64,000 nt of DNA from Ahaetulla prasina. Its lineage: Eukaryota > Chordata > Lepidosauria > Squamata > Colubridae. The stretch lies in NCBI RefSeq assembly GCF_028640845.1, contig NC_080540.1, forward strand, positions 283,730,524-283,794,523. Reading direction: 5' to 3'. Below the pieces are notes generated by a model. It made no database searches. It was not told where the DNA came from and saw only the letters and a list, made by a program, of their open reading frames with translations. This document shows positions 11,154 to 22,200 of this stretch, in pieces; within the stretch, counting starts at the first letter, position 1, and each line of letters starts with the position of its first letter. The translations under genes were made by a program, and so were the position numbers.

Positions 11154-11330
11154 CAATGGTTCTCAACCTGTGGTTGTGGACCTCGGGGCGGGGGGGAGGG
11201 GCTGTGATGTTGTCAGAAGGGGTCGGTCAAGGCTTGAAGAAATGTTATAATTGTTAAGTCTTGGGGGGCTCCGTGGCCACAAAAGGTATTTAAAGGGGGT
11301 GCATGGTGAAGAAAAGGTTGAGAACCACTG
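11154..11330 (+). mobile_element. hAT MITE (CAGTGGTTCTCAACC type)
   Basis: Ends caatggttctcaacctg and aggttgagaaccactg are inverted copies flanked by gggtagat (11146-11153) and aggtagat (11331-11338). This terminus is shared with many vertebrate hAT-Charlie-like elements. A second, degraded copy lies at 60286-60455. Confidence 0.85.
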
Positions 11331-11567
11331 AGGTAGATTATAAAAATAACCAATTAATTACAATTAATTAATCTACATTGTGTGTCTTCATTCACTAGTT
11401 CATTAATCAATGAAGTAATCTTCAAGAACTTTATCTGTTCTTCGTTAGATACAAATCAGGATTGTTCAGTTACAAAATCAATGGTGGGATTCAAATTTTT
11501 TTACTACTGGTTCTGTGGGCATGGCTTGGTGGGCATGGCAGGGGAAGGTTACTGCAAAATCCCCATT

Positions 11568-14500
11568 ATGGGCATTACGGAGACCTGGCTGGGCCCAGAG
11601 GGGGGGGGGTTCCCCTTGTTGAGCTGTGCCCTCCGGGTTTCCGAGCATTTCATCAACTGAGGGCCCAAGGTAGGGGTGGGGGGGTGGCGGTTGTCATTAA
11701 GGAGGATCTAGAGCCGAGGGAGGCCACTGTTCCTCAGATTGCCGGCTGTGAATCCCTCTATGTGAGGTGGGGCCATAGGAATCAGTTGGGCTTGTTGATC
11801 GCGTACCTGGCTCCTTGCTGTGTGAACACAGCCCTGCCCGAGCTGTTGGAGGTACTTGCCGGTGTGGCGGTTGAGACCCCCAGACTTATGGTTATGGGGG
11901 ATTTCAACCTGCCATCAGCTGGCTTCGACTGCAGCTCGGGAGTTCCAGGCTTCCATGACGGCCTTGGACCTGATTCGAGTAAATGATGGCCCTATACACA
12001 TGTGAGGAGGCACGCTGGATCTAATTTATATCTCTGGACAGTGGTTAAATGATCTGGAATTAGATGATTTAGTAACAGAACCGTTGTCATGGACAGATCA
12101 TTTTCTCCTTCGCCTGGACCTCCGAACCGCCACCCACCATCGCAGGGAGACGGAACCTATACGTTGGTTCCGTCCCAGGTGCCTGATGGACCCTGAGAGG
12201 TTCCGGACGGAGCTTGGGCCATTTCCTGAGGATCTGGCCCACGGCTCGACTGAGGAACTAGTTGCGGCCTGGGAACAGGCCGCGGCTGGGGCCTTGGACC
12301 GGGTCATGCCTTTGCGGCCTCTGACCCGGCGTAGGTCTCGTCCGGCCCCTTGGTTCTCCGAGGGGCTGAGGGAGATGAAACGCCGGAGAAGACGCCTAGA
12401 GAGCACCTGGAGGTCCAGTCGTTCTGAAGCTGATCGGACACTAGTTAGGTCCTATTCTAGGACCTACCTAGTGGCAATGAGGGAGGTGAGGCGCTCCTAC
12501 GCCTCCACCCTCATTGCATCAGCAGATAACCGCCTGGCCGCCCTGTTTCGGGTGACCCGCTCCCTCCTTCATCAGGAGGTGACCCTTTGCAGGGACGTGC
12601 CGAGGAGTTTAGTGGTTATCTATACGATAAAATCGCTCAGCTCCGGGATGGTCTGGACCGAAATTGGGATGATCCAAGCGGGGGAGAGGAGGCACATCTT
12701 GTCGAGTCTGTTTGGGATGAGTTTGACCCTGTGGCTCCCGAGGACATGGACAGGTTGTTGGGGAGGCTTCACGCCACTACATGTTTACTGGACCCGTGTC
12801 CTTCCTGGCTGGTACTGGCCACTCAGGAGGTGACACGAGGCTGGCTCCAGGGGATTATCAATGCTTCTTTGTTGGAAGGGGTTTTCCCTGCCGCCTTGAA
12901 AGAGGCGGTGGTGAGACCCCTCCTCAAGAAGCCTTCCCTGGACCCAGCTATTTTGGGTAATTATCGTCCAGTCTCCAACCTTCGCTTCATTGCAAAGGTT
13001 GTAGAGAGTGCTGTGGCGCGACAGCTACCCCAATACCTGGATGAAACCGTCTATCTAGACCCGTTCCAGTCTGGCTTCCGACCCGGATACAGCACGGAGA
13101 CAGCTTTGGTCGCATTGGTGGATGATCTCTGGAGGGCCAGGGACAGGGGTTATTCCTCTGCCCTGGTCCTATTAGACCTCTCAGCGGCTTTCGATACCAT
13201 CGACCATGGTATCCTGCTGCGCCGGTTGGAGGGATTGGGAGTGGGGGGCACCGTTTATCGGTGGTTCTCCTCCTATCTCTCCGATCGGTTGCAGATGGTG
13301 TTGACAGGGGGGCAGAGGTCGGCCGCGAGGTGCCTCACCTGTGGGGTTCCCCAGGGGTCAATCCTCTCGCCCCTTCTGTTCAACATCTATATGAAGCCGT
13401 TGGGTGAGATCATCAGTGGCTTTGGGGTGAGATACCAGCTGTACGCTGATGACACCCAGCTGTACTTTTCCACCCCGGGCCACCCCAATGAAGCTGTTGA
13501 AGTGCTGTCCCGGTGTTTGGAAGCCGTACGGGTCTGGATGGGGAGAAACAGGCTCAAGCTTAATCCCTCCAAGACGGAGTGGCTGTGGATGCCGGCACCC
13601 CGATTCAGTCAGCTGCAGCTGCAGCTGACTGTTGGAGGCGAGTTATTGGCCCCAAAGGATAGGGTGCATAACTTAGGTGTCCTCCTGGATGAACGGCTGT
13701 CATTTGAAGATCATTTGACGGCCGTCTCCAGGAGGGCCTTCCACCAGGTTCGCCTGGTTCGGCAGTTGCGCCCCTTCCTTGATCGGGATGCCTTGTGCAG
13801 TCACTCATGCGCTCGTTACCTCTCGCTTGGATTATTGTAATGCTCTCTACATGGGGCTCCCCTTGAGGTGCACTCGGAGGCTTCAGTTAGTCCAGAATGC
13901 AGCTGCGCGGGTGATAGAGGGAGCTTCGCGTAGCTCCCACGTAACACCACTCCTGCGCAGGCTGCACTGGCTACCTGTGGCCTTTCGGGTGCACTTTAAG
14001 GTTTTGGTCACTACCTTTAAAGCGCTCCATGGCTTAGGGCCTGGATACTTACGGGACTGCCTGCTGTTACCGCATGCCTCCCACCGACCCGTACGCTCTC
14101 ACAGAGAGGGACTTCTCAGGGTGCCGTCCGCCAAGCAATGTCGGCTGGCGACCCCCAGGGGAAGGTCCTTCTCTGTGGGGGCTCCCACACTCTGGAACGA
14201 GCTTCCCCCGGGTTTACGCCAAATATCTGACCTTCGGACCTTCTGCCGCAAACTGAAGACACATCTTTTCATTCGCGCGGGGCTGGCTTAAATTTTATTG
14301 ATTTTAAATTTTAAATTTTATTGATTTTAAATTTTCTATTATTAATTTTAAGGGGTTTTAGTTTTATATATTTTAAAGTTTTTTAGGCCAATTATAAAAT
14401 AAGTTTTTTAATTTGTATTTTAATTGTATATTGTATTGCCTGTTTTTACTTTTGGCTGTACACCGCCCTTAGTCCTTCGGGAGAAGGCGGTATAAAATCA

Positions 14501-14560
<60 letters not shown>

Positions 14561-14570
14561 TATTATTATT
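11568..14570 (+). mobile_element. L2-clade LINE, 5'-truncated, about 3 kb
   Basis: It starts inside the endonuclease domain (GITETWLGPEGG) and runs to a 3' end with a conserved stem (accgcccttagtccttcggg ... aaggcggtataaaa) and an (AAT)n tail. It has the largest coding content in the window but carries several frameshifts and a stop. The truncated 5' end is usual for target-primed reverse transcription. It lies within a hAT MITE. The related 3' end recurs at 17775-18040 and 34865-34940. Confidence 0.88.
11571..14291 (+). pseudogene. L2 LINE ORF2 (endonuclease and reverse transcriptase), broken
   Basis: ORF2 proteins nick target DNA and copy the LINE RNA at the nick. The APE-type endonuclease keeps MGDFNLPS (about 11900) and SWTDHFLL (about 12085). 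The reverse transcriptase keeps NYRPVSNL, FQSGFRPGYSTETAL, LDLSAAFDTIDHGILL, GVPQGSILSPLLFNIY and the catalytic YADD (13442-13453). The C-terminus has LDYCNALYMGLP and the conserved GAPTLWNELP segment, ending with a stop at 14291. Frame changes occur near 11605 (a G run), 11950-11990, 12585 and 13798, with an in-frame stop near 12003, so it cannot make a full protein. The motif wording fits L2 better than CR1. Confidence 0.88.
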
Positions 14571-14571
14571 A
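14497..14571 (+). repeat. (AAT)n / (ATT)n microsatellite tail
   Basis: A trinucleotide array of about 20 AAT units, followed by ATT units at the junction with the host MITE. It grew from the tail of the L2 LINE. Confidence 0.85.
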
Positions 14572-14985
14572 TTTCGTCCCAATCAGCTGGGATTCGGGAG
14601 GCAGAGAATAGATGGGGGCGGGGCCAATCAGAGGTGGTATTTACCGGTTCTCTGAACTACTCAAAATTTCCGCTACCGGTTCTCCAGAAACTGCTGAATA
14701 CCACCTCTGTACAAAATGTAGTTGGAGTAACAACTCCCTTTTGTTAAAATATAAATCCCATCTTCAAACAATAAAAACAGCCTTATCTAATGTGAGTATA
14801 CAAAATGCCTCCATATCGCATTGTTTTCATTCCCTCAAAACAAAGAAGCTGCTTCAAGGCAACCTATGAGTATCTTTGCATTTTCTTTAGTGGCTCCTGC
14901 AATGTGCAAAAGGATATTTGAATTTCCATCTCTGTGACCTCATCATTCCCTTTCAAAACATAATAGATAGTAAGACAGGTCATTT

Positions 14986-14993
<8 letters not shown>

Positions 14994-15057
<64 letters not shown>

Positions 15058-15058
15058 T
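14994..15058 (+). repeat. (CTTT)n microsatellite
   Basis: About 16 perfect CTTT units. The reading frames over it (SFFL or KERK repeats) are artefacts. It is followed by 'tatttatataccgcctcaa', reminiscent of an L2-type tail. Confidence 0.9.
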
Positions 15059-15279
15059 CAAGTGCTATATTTATATACCGCCTCAATCAAACTGATTCTG
15101 GGAAAATTGTTGTGGCATTTGCAGGATTTTGCCGTTTTTGCAGGATGGGGCGGACAAAGGGAGTGGGAATGAAATTGATCAGGGTTGAGTCTTCTTTTGA
15201 ACAGGGTACAAGTCAATGTGCAAATGACAAGCAGCTTTGGTTTGCTGGTCCTCAGAATCATTGGGGAAATAACCTAGGA

Positions 15280-15598
15280 CAGGGGTTGGCAATCTTAAAC
15301 ACTCAAAGAGCCACAAAGGTCCTAACCGGAAGCCCCCCCCCATTAAATACTGGAGCCAACCGGAAGTCCGGGTCCCCCCCACCATAGAGTCTCCTCCTAG
15401 CATGCCGTCCTTTTTCCTCTGCCAACCAGAAGTCCGGTCCCCCCACCATAGAATCCCCTCCTAGAGTGCCATCCCTTTTCCTCTACCTGTCCTAACCGAA
15501 AGTCCTATCAATTGTGGAGCCGACCCAGCGACAGGGAGCCGCAGCAGAGGGATGAAAGAGCCACATGCGGCTCCAGAGCCGCGGGTTGCTGACTCCTG
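15280..15598 (+). mobile_element. hAT MITE
   Basis: Ends caggggttggcaatctt and gttgctgactcctg are inverted (caggggt...a.caa). The 8-bp duplication acctagga is perfect (15272-15279, 15599-15606). The interior repeats 'ccaaccggaagtccggg' and related blocks, and ends with 'agccacatgcggctccagag', a local hairpin. It is non-coding. Confidence 0.88.
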
Positions 15599-15606
15599 AC
15601 CTAGGA

Positions 15607-16779
15607 TACGATGTAATTTAACACGACTGCAAGCCACAAAGCACTCCATCTGATCAGTAAGGAGATTCATTTCACCGGAAAATGGAACCGTATCTTCATC
15701 TGGGGAAAAAAAATCCTAAGATTTCACATACGGTTGCCAAATGTGGAAATTCTCGATGTTTTTGCTGGCAAAACAAATGAATTGCACTACCATAAAAAAA
15801 CTGGTTCCTCATGGAACCTTGCAACATGTGAAGATTATTCGCTTCTTTTTTTCATTATGCGGTAGAATAAGAACCATCTGATGTCAACCATCATTTGGTC
15901 AGGTCTGCCCGGTGCTTTTAAAAATGTCTGCTGAATTGCAAGGAAGTCCCCTTTTAAAAATGGAAAACAAGAACTGGTGTTATCCATTTCTGACCCTCGA
16001 AATATTGTCCCACTTCTCTGTTTTGACTGCATTTGCAGCCAAACACCCAATTCTACCTTTGAAGAACGATCGGGCGAAATAAATCGATAAAAACAATATC
16101 TTAGCATTTTGAAAGAGCTCATTGGACCTTTCTGTAGTATTTCAGTGTACAGTGTTTATTATTTGGTATGGTCCTTTTCTTTCCCCTTCAAAGTCACCTT
16201 TTTTTTGGTGGGGTTTTTTGCTTATTTCCTTTCTACATCTATTGAAAGTAAGAAAGCAGCTAAACTTGAAATAATCATGCAAGATCTTGTCAGGTCAAGA
16301 AGCAAAGGGACCAGAGCAAGGTCACAGGAATAGAGTGATTGCACAAAATGAAGTTAATCTGGCTGGCACCGAGTGTAAAATGTTAATGGGGAATGGAGTA
16401 TAAATGTCATGACCTTACACTGATAGAAACAACAGTAGGACAGAAATGTAATTTTAAAAAAATACTCTTTTTAAAAAATATTATTGATGTTTGCTAGCCA
16501 AGAGGGAAAGGCGTTTCCTGGGTGATGAATGGATGCGCCTTTCTATATTATTATTTTAGATGGCATTGCTGAAAATTATTCTTACAGCCCTTGTATCCAG
16601 GTTTTGAAATGTATGAGGAGAAAAATTTGAAAAGGAGGATAATCTGAACGGGAGGTTTCTGTCCTAAATGGGAAATGGCAAAAGAATGAGTTTATAAAAA
16701 TCTGAATGCTACGCAATAGAGTTTGTAGAAAGAAATTATATCCCCTCATAGTCTGGTAAACACCCAGTTGATTGGGAGA
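15607..16779. other. unique sequence, no gene seen
   Basis: AT-rich, with no family recognised on either strand. The minus-strand frame 15835-16122 and the plus frame 16109-16333 lack any recognisable domain. Confidence 0.35.
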
Positions 16780-16962
16780 AGGAAGGAAGGAAGGAAAGGA
16801 AGGGGAAGGGGAAGGGGGAGGGAGGGAGGGAGGGAGGGAGGGAGGAAGGAAGGAAGGAAGGAAGGAAGGAAGGAGGAGGGAGGGGGAAGGAGGAAAGGAA
16901 GGAAGGAGGAGGGAGGGGGAAGGAAGGAAGGAAGGAAGGAAGGAAAGAAGGAAGGAAGGAAA
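16780..16962 (+). repeat. GGAA/GGGA purine tract
   Basis: About 180 bp of pure purine on the plus strand, built from GGAA, GGGA and GGAGGG units. It can form triplex DNA. The Lys/Glu/Gly-rich frames over it are not genes. Confidence 0.9.
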
Positions 16963-17774
16963 GATACTTTACCAAGGCATTATTATAATGTAGTATATAA
17001 ATTATATATAAATTATAAAGTAATATAGTTATTACATACTCATATTCATATATATGCTTATATATTGTATAATTATTTCATGCTTATGCTTATATATACT
17101 GTGTGACAAAATAAATAAATAAAATAAAATAAATTATTAAATCAAGGATATATATAATGAAAGTGAGTGATATAAACTCAAACTACATGGAGAGTTATGG
17201 ATTTGGGAACATTTATCTGAGTGTTAATGTTATTCCTTCACTTTGTCCAACTCATATATTCATTACCTTTTTCCAACAATGACTTGGCAACCAAATGAAA
17301 ATAACACATCTAGAAATGATTCTTCTTTGATGATTCATTCTTCTGAAATGATTCTTCTGAAATGATTCTTCAGAAGAAAAATTCTTCTGAAATTTTTTGC
17401 TATTCCCACCACTGTTCCCAGGAATGCAGAAACTCCATTTCTGATCGAGGTTGATTGGAGAGGGTACTAACCGAGGAATCTGTGGGCACCTGGATTTTGC
17501 TTCAGGTTCAAAAGCAACTCAAGATACCTTAGCTCACATGAAGTCACCAGTGTTGGAAAGCTGGGAGCCAATTTATTTTCAGTTAAATTATGATGTAGCT
17601 GAAAACCCTGTGAAGCTAGCCTTTCTTCTTGTTTGTTGAGTTGATGCTGTGACTCTGTTTTCCTAAAACAGGGCACTTCCATCATCTCTCCTTCTAACTT
17701 CTGGATTTCTGATTTTGTTAGTTTGTTGGAGGGGGGAGTGGTTTCAGATTCCACAAATAAAATAGTCAAGCATT
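16963..17774. other. unique AT-rich sequence with a small local repeat
   Basis: No gene is seen. At 17325-17395 the unit 'tgattcttctgaaa' recurs several times, with an inverted segment (ttcttcagaagaa), giving a small hairpin-prone cluster. Confidence 0.4.
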
Positions 17775-18042
17775 CGGACCTTTCGCCGTGAGCTAAAAAC
17801 ATACCTATTTATTCAAGCGGGACTGACATAATAGTTTTAATAATTTTAAATTGGGTTTTTATTGTCTTAGGGTTTTTAAATTTTTAAATTTTAATATTGG
17901 CCTTTTTGTAATTTGCTTAGTTTTAAATCTTGGTTTTAAATTGTATGTATATCAACTTTTTATCTTTGGCTGTACACCGCCCTGAGTCCTTCGGGAGAAG
18001 GGCGGTATAAAAATCTAATAAATAAATAAATAAATAAATTTT
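17775..18042 (+). mobile_element. L2 LINE, 3' end fragment
   Basis: Begins with the C-terminal coding end (attcggacctttcgcc, compare 'cttcggaccttctgcc' at 14232) and runs through the AT-rich 3' UTR to the conserved tail ctgagtccttcgggagaagg, then (AAAT)n. It is the same LINE group as 11568-14570, more severely truncated. Confidence 0.85.
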
Positions 18043-19012
18043 ATCAACTTTCTTTATCTATGCAGGAGGAACTGGTTTGTCCTCAAAGTCGGGGATTGAA
18101 ATAAGAATGAAATAACTATGAAATAAGAATGTATATGTATAAAACAATAGGCCTGTGGATAAGTTGAAATTAAGAAAAAATTCCGATAACGGAAAGCTGT
18201 AATAGTGTAATTGTGATTTTAAAGGTTAAAAATGTTGTATAAAAATATATTTTTTTTTAAAAAAACTATAACTCTAGCTTGAAGATCAGCATCTCTTTAC
18301 CCCCTTTTTCTGTTTTTTTTAACTGTCTGGTTTGATGGAAAGTTCTATGAACCTTTGCATCTATTATAAAACAAAGAAAAATCAGAGGACCTAATAAAGG
18401 CATAGACTCTAAACACAGCTACTGTAGCTTTTTCTGACAAGGGATGAGAACATCAGCTTCTCTGGTCATAATAGTTGGGTCTGAGTAGAATCAGAGACCT
18501 AAACCTTTGCAAGCAAAGTATTATCTATCGCTGCTTTAGGAATTTCTGATTTCACTAGAAAGTTACTTGGTTCTGCCAAAGCTGTGTTTTTCCAACTTCC
18601 CACTTAAATTACCAGCCTGAAACAATCTATAAGCACTTCCACATTAACTATTTATAGCCTATCACTGCTATCCTGCAATGATATAGCACCAATGTGGATG
18701 GGTGGATGATGCTATAAATTGCTCATGTGGAAATCTTAGATGTCTTCTGCAGAACAGTAGCTAGGCACACTCCTCATAGAGCAATTGTGTGCAGAGAGAG
18801 ATATTAGTTGTAAAAAAAGTTTGTTGTAGCAGTTAAAGGTACTGGATTAGAAAGCAGGAGATATGGAATTTTGGTCCTGCCATAGGGGTGACTTTGGGCT
18901 AGACAGTCTCTCTCAAGCCTAAAAATATTAGAATGAAGGAACCATCAAGACACTCCTACCAAAACTGAAAGGCAAACCATTTATATATAAACAGAGAGCA
19001 AACCTCACTATC
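18043..19012. other. unique sequence, no gene seen
   Basis: AT-rich single-copy sequence with no recognised repeat or exon. Confidence 0.35.
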
Positions 19013-19071
19013 CCCTAACCCTGATGATGTTACCTAGATGGGTCACGAGACGTCTACAGAGAGCACCAAGG

Positions 19072-19074
<3 letters not shown>
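19013..19074 (+). mobile_element. Penelope-like terminal repeat fragment, second hammerhead type
   Basis: It contains ctgatgatgttacctagatg, then 'gggtcacgagacgtct' and 'cagagagcaccaaggatc'. The order matches the 29345-29450 copy: CTGATGA, a stem around TTACCTAG, a GAAA-like stretch (here mutated to GAGA) and the same 3' segment. It is followed by an (AT)n run. Confidence 0.55.

Positions 19075-19122
<48 letters not shown>
19075..19122. repeat. (AT)n microsatellite
   Basis: About 24 AT units between two Penelope-like fragments. (TA)n also borders the Penelope copies at 19336, 21942 and 27616, so the dinucleotide probably belongs to the element boundary. Confidence 0.9.
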
Positions 19123-19123
<1 letters not shown>

Positions 19124-19125
<2 letters not shown>

Positions 19126-19332
19126 GGTCTTTGGTTATTCGGGTTTTCTCCCGCGTAAAATTGGAAGTGTCTTGGCGACGTTTCGACGAAGTCTCATTCG
19201 TCATCTTCAGGCTTCAGCTTGCTGAAGCCTGAAGATGAATAACAAATTGGTAGAATAACCAAAATTTGGTAGAATAACCAAAATTTGGTAGAATAACCAA
19301 GACCTACATACAAACACCCGAAAACCTCAGAA

Positions 19333-19335
<3 letters not shown>
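19124..19335. mobile_element. Penelope-like terminal repeat, short fold-back dimer
   Basis: The left arm (19124-19215) is the terminal repeat on the minus strand, with a hammerhead-like motif near 19175-19212. At 19210-19229 it folds back (gcttcagc ... gctgaagc) into a plus-strand arm, 'cctgaagatgaataac'. The plus arm lacks most of the repeat and instead has three copies of an approximately 19-bp unit (ttggtagaataacc) before 'gacctacatacaaacacc'. Confidence 0.7.

Positions 19336-19409
<74 letters not shown>
19336..19409. repeat. (TA)n microsatellite
   Basis: About 36 TA units separating a plus-oriented and a minus-oriented Penelope terminal repeat. Confidence 0.9.
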
Positions 19410-19414
<5 letters not shown>

Positions 19415-20041
19415 TTCTGAGGTTTTCACGGTGTTTGTATATAGGTCTTTGGTTATTCGGGTTTTCTCCGTAAAATTGGAAGTGTCTTGGCGGCGTTTCG
19501 TGAAGTCTCATTCGTCATCTTCAGGCTTCAACCGTGCTTCTGGGAGCAATGTGTGATTGCAGCTGTTTCTTCCTTTTAACTGCTAGTGGGGTTTGAACTG
19601 ATTGGGTGGGAGCTTGGCTGTGCTCTGATTGGATGGGGTTTTTGTGCTCTGATTGGCTGGGGTGTGTCCTGTTTGGGTGGGGGCTTGGTTGTGCTCAGAT
19701 TAGTCTGAGTTGCAGGGGATTTGAGCTGGTGAGCTGCACTGCTGCTGTTTGGCCGTGTTCGTGGTGGTGCTACATCTTCATAGTGGGTGTCAGTCTGCTG
19801 CATGTATGGATTGGAGGGGTTTGAAATGGCTAATGTTGCAGCTGCGGTCTGGCTTCTGGTCCTTGGTCGTGCTTCCTGATCAGTGTGGGTTTGGGTGTGC
19901 TTCTGGGTGGATGTGTGGTGGTGACATCCTGTGTGGACCTCGTGAGTGTGGGTCTGGTGTCATTCCTCGTGTTAGGGACACGTTTGTCAATAAGGGCAGG
20001 TTTCCAAATGGCTGGTAGGCGGGAGGTATCATCTCGTTTGT

Positions 20042-20310
20042 TCATGCTGTGTGGGCGTTTTCTATCTCGATGGCTTCTCTGATTATTCTGTTGTTAAAGT
20101 GTTCAGTTTTGGCGATAGTTCTGGTCTTTTTAAAGTCAATATCGTGTCCTGTGACTTTAAAGTGTTGGACCAGGAAGAAGTTAGTTCCTCTTTTTGAATG
20201 AGTTCTTGTGTTCTTCAATCGTGCACTTATTCTTCTGTTGGTTTGTCCAATGTATGTGGTGGGGCAGGCGGTGCATGATTTCATATACTCCTTGATTTTC
20301 TAACTCAATT
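20042..20310 (-). pseudogene. Penelope-like GIY-YIG endonuclease domain, frameshifted
   Basis: A GVYEI segment (the GIY motif) lies at about 20305-20290, and TYIGQTNRRISAR (the YIG motif) follows after a frame change. Downstream are 'FKVTGHDIDF' and 'HFNNRIIREAIEIE', with the conserved Glu of this nuclease family. The domain cuts target DNA for insertion of the retroelement. It is fused behind the reverse transcriptase, as is usual for canonical Penelope elements. Confidence 0.85.
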
Positions 20311-20727
20311 TTGTCTTTGGGGTTTCTTAGGATGGTGGATATTTTTGGTTTGTGCAGAATGCTGTCTTGATGTTATGTTTGTGGAGGATCTTGCTGATTC
20401 TGTCTGTGGTGCCTTTTATATATGGGAGGAGGGCTGTGCCATTTTCTTGCTCTCTGTCTTGGGTTTTAGTGGGGGTTCTTTTGGATTAGTTTGGTAATCT
20501 TATTTCTCTGGAATCCATTGGATGTTAGTACGTTTGTGAGAGTGTAGTTCGGTTTTAGGTGTTGTTCGTCAGCTAAGCATTTTGTTCTAGAGATGAGTGT
20601 CTTGGCTCTGAGTTGATCTGTGCTGGGTGGTGGTGTGAGAGTGCATGCAGATAGCGGTTTGTGTGTGTTTTCTTCTGGTAGATGGTGTGTCCTAGGGAGC
20701 CATTGGGTTTCTTGTAGACTAAGACAT

Positions 20728-21138
20728 CTAGGAAGGAAGTTGGTTGTTAACTTCTGTTTCCATGGTGAACTGTATTTTGGGGTGTAGGCTATTGAGGTGT
20801 GTGAGGAAGTTTTCAAGTTTTTCTTTCCCGTGTGGCCAGATTATGAAGGTGTCGTCTATGTATCTGAGCCAGAGTTTGGGTTTGTGATCAGATTTTTCTA
20901 GTGCTTGGGTTTCAAAGTGTTCCATGTAGAGGTTGGCAATGACAGGTGAGAGGGGTGATCCCATGGGTGCGCCTTCTATTTGTTTGTATTTTTGTCCGTT
21001 ATAGATGAAGTATGTGTTGGATAGGCAGTGGTTGGTCAGATCTAGTATGTGCTTGGGGGGGTTATATTTGTTTTGGATAGCTGTCAAGGCTTCTTTGATT
21101 GGCACTTGGGTGAAGAGGGATATGACATCAAAGCTCAC
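20728..21138 (-). pseudogene. Penelope-like reverse transcriptase, partial
   Basis: This 136-residue segment holds motif A (SFDVISLFT, residues 2-10), the GAPMGSPLSP motif (56-65) and the catalytic YIDD (93-96), in the order of RT motifs A, B and C. The aromatic-IDD form and neighbouring 'FIIWPHGKEKLENFL' are typical of Penelope-like reverse transcriptases. The start is not a real initiator, since the protein should extend upstream. It ends by frameshift near 20735, and the next segment ([14 protein letters not shown]) lies in another frame. Confidence 0.85.
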
Positions 21139-21261
21139 GAGTAGGTCGCTGGGCTGTAAGTTTTGTTTCTTTATGATCTCTATGAACTGGAATGAGTTTT
21201 TTACATGTGAGGCGATGGATTCTGCATAGGGCTGTAGTTATTCTGTTGTTAATTATTCTCT

Positions 21262-21941
21262 GAATAATCAGAGAAGCCATCGAGATAGAAAAACGCCCAC
21301 ACAGCATGAACAAACGAGATGATACCTCCCGCCTACCAGCCATTTGGAAACCTGCCCTTATTGACAAACGTGTCCCTAACACGAGGAATGACACCAGACC
21401 CACACTCACGAGGTCCACACAGGATGTCACCACCACACATCCACCCAGAAAGCACACCCAAACCCACACTGATCAGGAAGCACGACCAAGGACCAGAAGC
21501 CAGACCGCAGCTGCAACATTAGCCATTTCAAACCCCTCCAATCCATACATGCAGCAGACTGACACCCACTACGAAGATGTATCACGACCACGAACACGAA
21601 GCCAAACAGCAGCAGTGCAGCTCACCAGCTCAGATCCCCTGCAACTCAGACTAATTTGAGCACAACCAAGCCCCCACCCAAACAGGACACACCCCAGCCA
21701 ATCAGAGCACAAAAACCCACATCCAATCAGAGCACAGCCAAGCTCCCACCCAATCAGTTCAAACCCCACTAGCAGTTAAAAGGAAGAAACAGCTGCAATC
21801 ACATTGCTCCCAGAACCTGAAGCTGAAGCCTGAAGATGACGAATGAGACTTCGTCGAACGTCGCCAAGACACTTCCAATTTCTGTGGGAAAACCGAATAA
21901 CCAAAGACCTACATACAAACACCATGAAAACCTCAGAAAAC
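21262..21941 (+). mobile_element. Penelope-like element, 3' part, plus strand
   Basis: Begins at the end of the GIY-YIG domain (aataatcagagaagccatcg), continues through the Thr/Pro/Gln-rich open tail to the terminal repeat (about 21815-21941). Its hammerhead motif (21829-21862) has lost one A of the GAAA box. It is joined head-to-head to the minus copy on its left and ends at (TA)n on the right. Confidence 0.85.
21306..21659 (+). pseudogene. Penelope-like ORF, Thr/Pro/Gln-rich C-terminal tail
   Basis: The reading frame starts NKRDDTSRLPAIWKPALIDK and goes on with low-complexity sequence rich in Thr, Arg, Pro and Gln (TRSTQDVTTTHPPRKHTQ). In the copy at 25800 it continues in frame from the GIY-YIG domain, so it is a C-terminal extension of the polyprotein and not a separate gene. 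A frameshift ends it here. Its function is unknown. Confidence 0.6.
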
Positions 21942-22060
21942 ATATATATATATATATATATATATAGGTCTTTGGTTATCGGGTTTCTCCCAAAATTGGA
22001 AGTGTCTTGGACGGCTTTAAGTCTCATTATAGACTTTAACGAAGTCTCATTATAGACTAT
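21942..22060. mobile_element. (TA)n and a damaged minus-strand Penelope terminal repeat
   Basis: After (TA)12, 'ggtctttggttatcgggttt' and 'ttggaagtgtcttgg' identify a minus-oriented terminal repeat. At 22015-22055 a short segment (gtctcattatagact) is duplicated, and the sequence then switches to plus-strand reverse transcriptase. The duplicate looks like filler at a strand-switch junction. Confidence 0.65.
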
Positions 22061-22200
22061 AACGGACAAAAATACAAACAAATAGAAGGCGCACCCATGG
22101 GATCACCCCTCTCACCTGTCATTGCCAACCTCTACATGGAACACTTTGAAACCCAAGCACTAGAAAAATCTGATCACAAACCCAAACTCTGGCTCAGATC

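Larger units (their letters stand above)
11479..14709 (+). mobile_element. hAT MITE split by an L2 LINE
   Basis: The left part (11479-11567) starts caatggtgggattcaaattt. The right part (about 14571-14709) resumes at the matching consensus position and ends gaataccacctctg. The outer 8-bp duplication is perfect, tacaaaat (11471-11478, 14710-14717), which proves both parts are one insertion separated later by the LINE. Confidence 0.9.
19410..21250 (-). mobile_element. Penelope-like retroelement, 5'-truncated, minus strand
   Basis: Read on the minus strand: partial reverse transcriptase (from 21250), linker, GIY-YIG endonuclease (about 20310-20042), a Thr/Pro/Gln-rich tail, then the terminal repeat with a hammerhead-like motif (about 19530-19485) and (TA)n. 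It is truncated in the reverse transcriptase and joined head-to-head to a plus-strand copy at about 21250-21262. Several frameshifts disable it. It is closely similar in sequence to the plus copies, so the insertions are probably of similar age. Confidence 0.88.

Noticed and set aside
16768..17028. Lys/Glu/Gly-rich 'protein'
   Set aside because: Translation of a GGAA-type microsatellite.
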